Shown: one piece after another, positions 14,372 to 18,250 of the stretch
Position numbering within the stretch: the first letter of the stretch is position 1
Layout of the letters: every line of letters starts with the position of its first letter
Assembly: GCA_964598845.1 (NCBI GenBank)
Contig: CAZRDM010000032.1
Location: 1-18,250, forward strand
Source: FEN-987 sp964598845
GTDB taxonomy: Archaea > Thermoproteota > Bathyarchaeia > 40CM-2-53-6
Direction of reading: 5' to 3'
DNA: 18,250 nucleotides
Program-made: the position numbers and the translations under genes
The notes under the pieces: model-generated
What the model was told of the DNA's origin: nothing
Seen by the model: only the letters and a program-made list of their open reading frames with translations
The model's database searches: none

Positions 14372-15655
14372 TCATTCTTGCGGTTTTCCGCAGTTGAAGC
14401 AGAAGCTTGCATTCGGCGGGATGGCTCGTCCACAGTGCATACAGAACTTTTGGGCCGCTTGTACTGCAGGTTGAGGAGCCGACGGGGCGGGTGGTGTAAC
14501 TACAGTTGGTTCAGGTCTCGCATGCGCTTTGCGTCTCATTAGCAGACCAAGCGCGACTATGACGATGATCGCTACTGTGAGCCCTAGGAGGATCATGTAT
14601 GGTTGAGAACGGTCAATTGTCCACTCTGCTTGAACCTCCTTTGGCCCGTCCATCTTGATGGTTGCCGTTGGAGAGCTTGTATTCAGGTCGCCTGTCCATT
14701 GTTGAAAGATGAATTTCCCTCCAAGAGCGCCAAAGACTCCCTCCTCCGGTTGAGGCGACGTTACTGAGATGAGGGCTTCGGTTCCCGCGTCGTACCAACC
14801 TGCGCCTTGCGGGTCTCCTATGTCGCTGATCATGGTCAGGAGGTACTGTATCTTGTAGTTAGCAACCAGAGTAATGCTGCGTTTGGAACTCACCTGTCTG
14901 GGGTTCGATGTCTCACCATCCGACCAAGTCTGGAACATTGCGCGGGCACCCGGAGCCAGCTCCACCTCCGGTGGCACTTCGAGCGAGTGCTGGCCCGGTA
15001 CGAGTAGGACCTCAACTAGGCCCCCCACTACAGGAATTGGCTGTCCATCGAAAATGATCTTCGCAGCCGCAGCGTTTTGCAGCTTGACAGTCAGGGTGGG
15101 GTGAGCAACTTTGACTCTCGGTAGGGGCTGATGCCCTGAAGTGTCCCAGTCTAGCGTGTCTTCTTCAATGCTTAATCCGTATGCTGTCGCTGGAGGAGCG
15201 TGAGTCTTCCATGTCAATGTGAGAACATAGACGCCGGGTTCCTCCGGCACTTGAACGGCGAATATGTGCGTGTACGCCCCTCCCGGCTTGACGGTTACTC
15301 TGGAATCATCCAAGGCGAATGTTAGATCACTTCCTTGTGGATGTTGTCGGAGATGAACCGCAACAGCATGGAACTCTATCCAAGCCATGTGGGCGACTTC
15401 ATTCTTCAAGTAAGTCAATGACACCTTTACCTCAATGACTTCTCCTGGTGGAGCGAAATCGGGTGAGCTGTAGGTCACTTCGATGTCAGCGAAGTGACGT
15501 TTCAGAGTCATATCTCCCTGGGAGTAGATGTACCACAATCTTTCGTACGTTTCGGCAGAAACTGGTTCCAGTACGAGAGATGGGGCTAGAGTCATCACAA
15601 AAACGAGGCTCAGCGATACGAAAATGGTCCTCGCGGACATTTGCTTATCGCTCAT
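14372..15655 (-). CDS. Membrane-anchored surface protein with InlB-like repeats and C-terminal zinc ribbon
   Basis: A 427-residue exported protein. It has a signal peptide (residues 8-34, likely cleavage after VSA) and beta-sandwich-like regions (about 50-160) with GEVIEVKVSLTYL and EEPGVYVLTLTW. Two repeats follow, resembling divergent InlB B-repeats, with FQTWSDGET and FQQWTGDLNTSSPTATIKM as cores. A membrane helix lies at 353-373, then a basic stop, a Pro-rich linker, and a cytoplasmic zinc ribbon CMHCGRAI...CFNCGK (C405, C408, C419, C422). The outside domains probably bind a ligand or the cell wall and the zinc ribbon may signal or recruit inside. The function is inferred from architecture only. 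A strong TATA box at 15686-15693 predicts an almost leaderless mRNA starting just before the ATG at 15655. Confidence 0.82.
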   Translation of the reverse strand: MSDKQMSARTIFVSLSLVFVMTLAPSLVLEPVSAETYERLWYIYSQGDMTLKRHFADIEVTYSSPDFAPPGEVIEVKVSLTYLKNEVAHMAWIEFHAVAVHLRQHPQGSDLTFALDDSRVTVKPGGAYTHIFAVQVPEEPGVYVLTLTWKTHAPPATAYGLSIEEDTLDWDTSGHQPLPRVKVAHPTLTVKLQNAAAAKIIFDGQPIPVVGGLVEVLLVPGQHSLEVPPEVELAPGARAMFQTWSDGETSNPRQVSSKRSITLVANYKIQYLLTMISDIGDPQGAGWYDAGTEALISVTSPQPEEGVFGALGGKFIFQQWTGDLNTSSPTATIKMDGPKEVQAEWTIDRSQPYMILLGLTVAIIVIVALGLLMRRKAHARPEPTVVTPPAPSAPQPAVQAAQKFCMHCGRAIPPNASFCFNCGKPQE

Positions 15656-15685
15656 GAGTGCTACACCGCTTATCTAACGACTGTC

Positions 15686-15693
15686 TATTTAAA
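15686..15693 (-). promoter_or_regulatory. TATA box TTTAAATA of the surface-protein gene
   Basis: TTTAAATA on the minus strand is a near-perfect archaeal TATA box. Its centre is about 35 nt from the ATG at 15655, so transcription should start near 15663, giving a leader of only a few nucleotides. Confidence 0.75.
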
Positions 15694-15857
15694 GTCCTCA
15701 AAGCAACAACCGGGATCTCCCCTCGTGCAGACACTCACTTTGGTTAATCCGCTCGGCCTTCATGAGTAGTCTTAGCTGCTAGGGCCTGAGAAAAATGGAA
15801 CTATACGATCAAACAAAGAAGATGGAAAATGGGTGGATCACCGATCAATCTACGATC

Positions 15858-16064
15858 CTACCTTACGACTTCGCCAGTTGCGAAACGGGGACCAACAGTG
15901 TTGATCTTTATCTTCACCTTGTCGCCAGGCTTGGTCTGTGGGACGAAAACTACGAAGCCTTCGATCCTTGCGACTCCGTCACCGCGACGGCTAGTCTCTT
16001 TGATCTCAACTTCGTATTCCTTCCCTTCCTCCACTGGCTTACTGAAGGAACGTTGAGAACTCAT
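15858..16064 (-). CDS. Free-standing TRAM-domain RNA-binding protein
   Basis: A small basic protein of 68 residues that is almost only a TRAM domain (YEVEIKETSRRGDGVARIEG, FVVFVPQTKPGDKVKIKI, RFATGEVV). TRAM folds into an OB-like beta barrel and binds RNA. Single-domain TRAM proteins in archaea act as RNA chaperones, some with cold-shock-like roles. A GTG at 16073 would give 71 residues. The ATG at 16064 is better, since GAGGTGA lies 5 nt upstream of it and the GTG is part of that ribosome binding site. It is divergent from alba and on the same strand as the surface-protein gene, which has its own promoter. Confidence 0.92.
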   Translation of the reverse strand: MSSQRSFSKPVEEGKEYEVEIKETSRRGDGVARIEGFVVFVPQTKPGDKVKIKINTVGPRFATGEVVR

Positions 16065-16191
16065 GCGTTTCACCTCGGAGATTCGTTAAGCTCGTTCTTC
16101 GGGAGAAAACAGGCACGTCGGCACGTACGATCACGATAGGACGGTCGATTTCAGCCCGTACACGTAGCTTGCGGGCGTAGGCGTATGTTGA

Positions 16192-16202
16192 GGTTAATAA
16201 CC
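16192..16202. promoter_or_regulatory. Palindrome GGTTAATAACC between TRAM and alba
   Basis: GGTTA-A-TAACC is symmetric and AT-rich in the centre. It lies in the divergent TRAM/alba region and could be an operator or an AT-rich promoter core. Confidence 0.3.
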
Positions 16203-16208
16203 CTTACC

Positions 16209-16241
16209 TACAACGAACAATTCTCTCTCACATACAACGAA
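16209..16241. repeat. Direct repeats TACAACGAA spaced 24 bp apart
   Basis: TACAACGAA occurs at 16209-16217 and 16233-16241. The 24-bp period is near two helical turns, which fits a tandem operator in the TRAM/alba divergent region. Confidence 0.35.
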
Positions 16242-16336
16242 GACCCGCACGCAACATGTCGGAGTACGTAAGAAGGCTTTTATTCAATGGCCAAGCTGTC
16301 GCGACTTTCGCAACGCCGCCAGTATCCTTCGAATAC

Positions 16337-16344
16337 GGAGGTGA
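16337..16344 (+). promoter_or_regulatory. Ribosome binding site GGAGGTGA that decides the alba start
   Basis: This full-length match lies 7 nt before the TTG at 16352 and 3 nt before an out-of-frame ATG at 16348. It rules out the in-frame ATG at 16256 as the alba start. A TATA-like CTTTTATT near 16277-16284 would put the transcript start near 16308. Confidence 0.85.
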
Positions 16345-16351
16345 ACAATGC

Positions 16352-16675
16352 TTGACAGAAAGGACAAAGAACGAGAATACCTCTTCCGTTAGGAGCAGCA
16401 TTCCGTCCAACACGATCCTCATCGGTCAAAAGCCACTCATGAGTTACGCCACCGCTATCGTGATGCAGATTAACAGTGGCACTAAGGAACTTGCCGTAAA
16501 GGCACGAGGACGTGTGATCTCCAAGGCGGTTGATGTCGTTGAAGTCTGTCGCCGACGCTTCTTTGATGGTAAGCTGGAGATCACGGACGTAAATATTGGC
16601 ACCGAAGTCCTTGGTGAAGAGGGCCAATCGAGAAACGTCTCCACGATCGAGATCAAGATCGCCAAGAAGGATTAG
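16352..16675 (+). CDS. albA: DNA/RNA-binding chromatin protein Alba
   Basis: A 107-residue Alba, the abundant archaeal chromatin and RNA-binding protein. The core NTILIGQKPLMSYATAIVMQ carries K27, which corresponds to the nucleic-acid-contacting, acetylatable lysine of Sulfolobus Alba. It is followed by ELAVKARGRVISKAVDVVEV and the final strand STIEIKIAKK. The TTG start (MTERTKNENTS) is set by GGAGGTGA 7 nt upstream, and the family begins near here. The longer open frame from 16256 adds 32 residues unlike Alba. The gene ends just before a hairpin and T-run. Confidence 0.93.
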   Translation: MTERTKNENTSSVRSSIPSNTILIGQKPLMSYATAIVMQINSGTKELAVKARGRVISKAVDVVEVCRRRFFDGKLEITDVNIGTEVLGEEGQSRNVSTIEIKIAKKD

Positions 16676-16681
16676 GCACAG

Positions 16682-16710
16682 AGTCGTGGAACCGACTAGT
16701 CCTCTTTTTT
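16682..16710 (+). terminator. Hairpin plus T-run after alba
   Basis: AGTCG (16682-16686) pairs with CGACT (16693-16697) around a 6-nt loop, and TTTTTT follows at 16705-16710. The position right after the alba stop fits a transcription terminator. The T-run alone can act as one in archaea. Confidence 0.6.
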
Positions 16711-16735
16711 ATCCAACCGCTTTCCCGAAATGAAC

Positions 16736-16846
16736 TCACTTCCGCGCGTACAGCTGGTCGATCTCGTACTCGTAGGGAGCGTGGTCTGCGGCCCGGGGTT
16801 GCCACTCCCCCCTTCCACCCAAGCACAAGCAGGGGTATGTTCGCAC
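16736..16846 (-). CDS. Small ORF of 36 residues with CxC motif, possible C-terminal remnant
   Basis: A minus-strand frame from GTG 16846 to TGA 16736 encodes 36 residues, including PCLCLGGRGEWQPRAADH and YEYEIDQLYARK. The composition is strikingly protein-like and the opposite strand is blocked by stops. The frame stays open upstream to an ATG at 16900, but that part is antisense to the provirus gene at 16851. It may be a microprotein or the C-terminus of a gene cut by the provirus. No ribosome binding site is visible and no family is recognised. Confidence 0.4.
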   Translation of the reverse strand: MRTYPCLCLGGRGEWQPRAADHAPYEYEIDQLYARK

Positions 16847-16850
16847 GTTG

Positions 16851-17162
16851 ATGAAGCGGCTTGAAAGGCTTGGTGAACCGATCAAGCTGGACTTCGACAT
16901 CTCAACCTTGGGTGGGGTCCTGCGTCTTCAGAAGGACGTCATTCGCCTAGTCTTTGATCGGAAGCTCGGCCCTGCTGATGCGCGGTCACTGAATGAAGCA
17001 ATTAGGAATCTGCTCGGCGTCATGCGGCCTGTCGAGTTGGAGGCTAAGATAGATGCGATTGCCAACGAGCTCAGAGCTCGAGGAGAAATACTCGACAATC
17101 TACAACGAGCTGCTAAGGCAGCAGAGTCTTCTCGACGCTCTGGCAAAGCCGAAGCCCACTGA
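16851..17162 (+). CDS. Small coiled-coil protein, first gene of a provirus remnant
   Basis: A 103-residue protein from ATG 16851 (a TTG lies 3 bases earlier). Its N-terminal half (LDFDISTLGGVLRLQKDVIR) and helical C-terminal half (about 50-95, rich in A, E and R) suggest a small virion-assembly or terminase-small-subunit-like protein. I cannot name a family. Its last 110 bases overlap the beginning of the terminase frame, a tight packing typical of viral genomes. No clear ribosome binding site is visible. Confidence 0.55.
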   Translation: MKRLERLGEPIKLDFDISTLGGVLRLQKDVIRLVFDRKLGPADARSLNEAIRNLLGVMRPVELEAKIDAIANELRARGEILDNLQRAAKAAESSRRSGKAEAH

Positions 17163-18250
17163 TCCTGTCGCATGGACGAAGCAGAACAGGATCCTGAAAG
17201 GGAAACCGTTCGGCTTCGAGGATCGAGACTATCTTCTCCCGCTCTACCGTGACAGTTCGCATCGTATCATAATCCATCTGCTACTTGATCTCGGCTTGGA
17301 GAGACTTCAGCGCTCTCAGAAACATTCCCGCAGACTTCGCAGCCATTGACGAGATGCAGGACGTTCAATCCGAGGCGCTTCCCGTTGTCGAAGAGGCATC
17401 GAGCCACTCGCCATTCGGAACGATGATCATGGTTGGAACCGCGAGCGATGAAGGTTCCGAGTTCTCGCGCTCATGGCAGCAAAGCGACATGAAGGAATGG
17501 GATCCACAGTCAGGCGCATGGATCCCTCAGAAACCCGAGAACCGATTCTACTGAGGCTATCACGTAGATCAACGGATGGCTCCGTGGATCCGCGATCTCC
17601 CGATCACTCATCTCAACAGCATAGAAGCCAAGCGCATTCGCTATCGCAGCGAGCGCAGATTCCTCAACGAAGTTCTCGGCCTCTTCTACCGTGGACTCGC
17701 TAAGCCACTGATCGCGGAAGACCTGCTCGCCTGCCGTGATATGGGATTCAGCCTGCTTGAGCGATTGGATCCTCCGCTCGAATCATTCATGGGCATAGAT
17801 TGGGGAGGCGGAGAATTCGCCTTCACAGTCGTCTGGATCATGGCGCTTGACGAAGAGGATCGCTGGCGGCTGATCTACGTTCGCAAGTTCGATGAACGGG
17901 ATCCCATGAAGCAGGTCCAGATCATCGGCAATCTGATTCCGCTCTTCAACGTCAAGCAGGCTGTGGCAGACATCGGATATGGAGCAGTCCAAGTTTCCGA
18001 GCTTCAGAAGAAGTTCGCTGATCGAGTCCTCGGATGCCAATACACTCGCAGACCAGAGATCCCGCTTGAACGTCGAACCACAGACGAATATGGCAAACGA
18101 GTCGCCCCAGATGATTCTACTCGCAGACCGCTCGTTCTGGATTGAGACCGCGATTGAGACGATTAAGCATAAGGATCCTGCTGGCCGCTCGAATTCGATG
18201 CTGGTGCTGCCTTGGAAGGAACCGCTCGACGTCGAATGGATCATAGACCA
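17053..18250 (+). pseudogene. Terminase large subunit, decayed (deletion, TGA, frameshift) and cut by window edge
   Basis: This encoded the DNA-packaging ATPase/nuclease of a tailed virus. Frame 1 from ATG 17053 gives the N-terminus (DPVAWTKQNRILKGKPFGFE, then YLLPLYRDSSHRIII). The frame then changes near 17270-17288, and the Walker A region and linker before Walker B appear deleted. Frame 2 resumes with AWRDFSALRNIPADFAAIDE (Walker B, DEMQDVQ), VGTASDEGSEF and PENRFY, then an in-frame TGA (17552-17554), then GYHVDQRMAPWI and the nuclease domain (FMGIDWGGGE with its Asp, later VADIGYG). Near 18047-18070 a second shift moves to frame 3, which continues MILLADRSFWIETAIE to the edge. Three lesions make it inactive unless they are assembly errors. 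Confidence 0.85.

Noticed and set aside
16256..16351. N-terminal extension of alba from the ATG at 16256
   Set aside because: The extension is unlike Alba and would place the GGAGGTGA ribosome binding site inside the coding region.
17552..17554. TGA read as an amino acid in the terminase
   Set aside because: The same gene also has a frame change with deletion and a second frameshift, so general decay explains the TGA better than recoding.
1..18250. CRISPR array, rRNA, insertion sequence or integrase gene
   Set aside because: No regularly spaced repeats, rRNA signatures, transposase or integrase motifs were seen on either strand.

Overview
The window looks like a fragment of an archaeal genome assembled from short reads. 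It carries archaeal ribosomal protein uL3, Alba, a free-standing TRAM protein, a tRNA gene with two introns, an Mre11/Rad50 pair, TATA-like promoters and GGAGGTGA ribosome binding sites, and many TTG starts. An uncultured Thermoproteota lineage (Nitrososphaeria or Bathyarchaeia relative) is my best guess. That placement is inference from gene style, because no rRNA is present. A run of 100 N (3153-3252) marks a scaffold join.

Left part (1-10324): a DUF4145/HEPN-like gene runs off the left edge on the minus strand. A 430-bp gap with two palindromes follows, then rpl3 alone and facing a two-gene mre11-rad50 operon. The Rad50-like protein is cut only on paper: 55 identical bases flank the N run, and collapsing them gives one continuous 770-residue frame. 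That protein has two hydrophobic helices in the middle of its coiled coil, where a canonical Rad50 has its zinc hook. Next come a GlcD-type FAD oxidase, a nucleotidyltransferase, and divergently a two-gene ABC-2 exporter (ATPase plus permease).

Middle part (10390-14112): a tRNA-Thr(CGT) gene is interrupted by a 28-nt D-arm intron and a 12-nt anticodon-loop intron. Downstream is an accessory zone holding a KaiC/RecA-like protein with a degenerate P-loop, a small unknown protein, a decayed secreted-protein fragment, an RHH-DUF5678 / retropepsin-like pair, and an AbrB-VapC toxin-antitoxin pair. Two degenerate copies of the 3' end of a tRNA (near 12340-12379 and 13262-13287) suggest past integrations.

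Right part (14372-18250): a membrane-anchored cell-surface protein with InlB-like repeats and a cytoplasmic zinc ribbon, a TRAM protein, Alba with a very good ribosome binding site before a TTG codon, and an intrinsic-type terminator. Past these are a 36-residue ORF and a provirus remnant. The remnant has a small coiled-coil gene overlapping a terminase large-subunit pseudogene that carries a deletion, an in-frame TGA and a frameshift and runs off the right edge.
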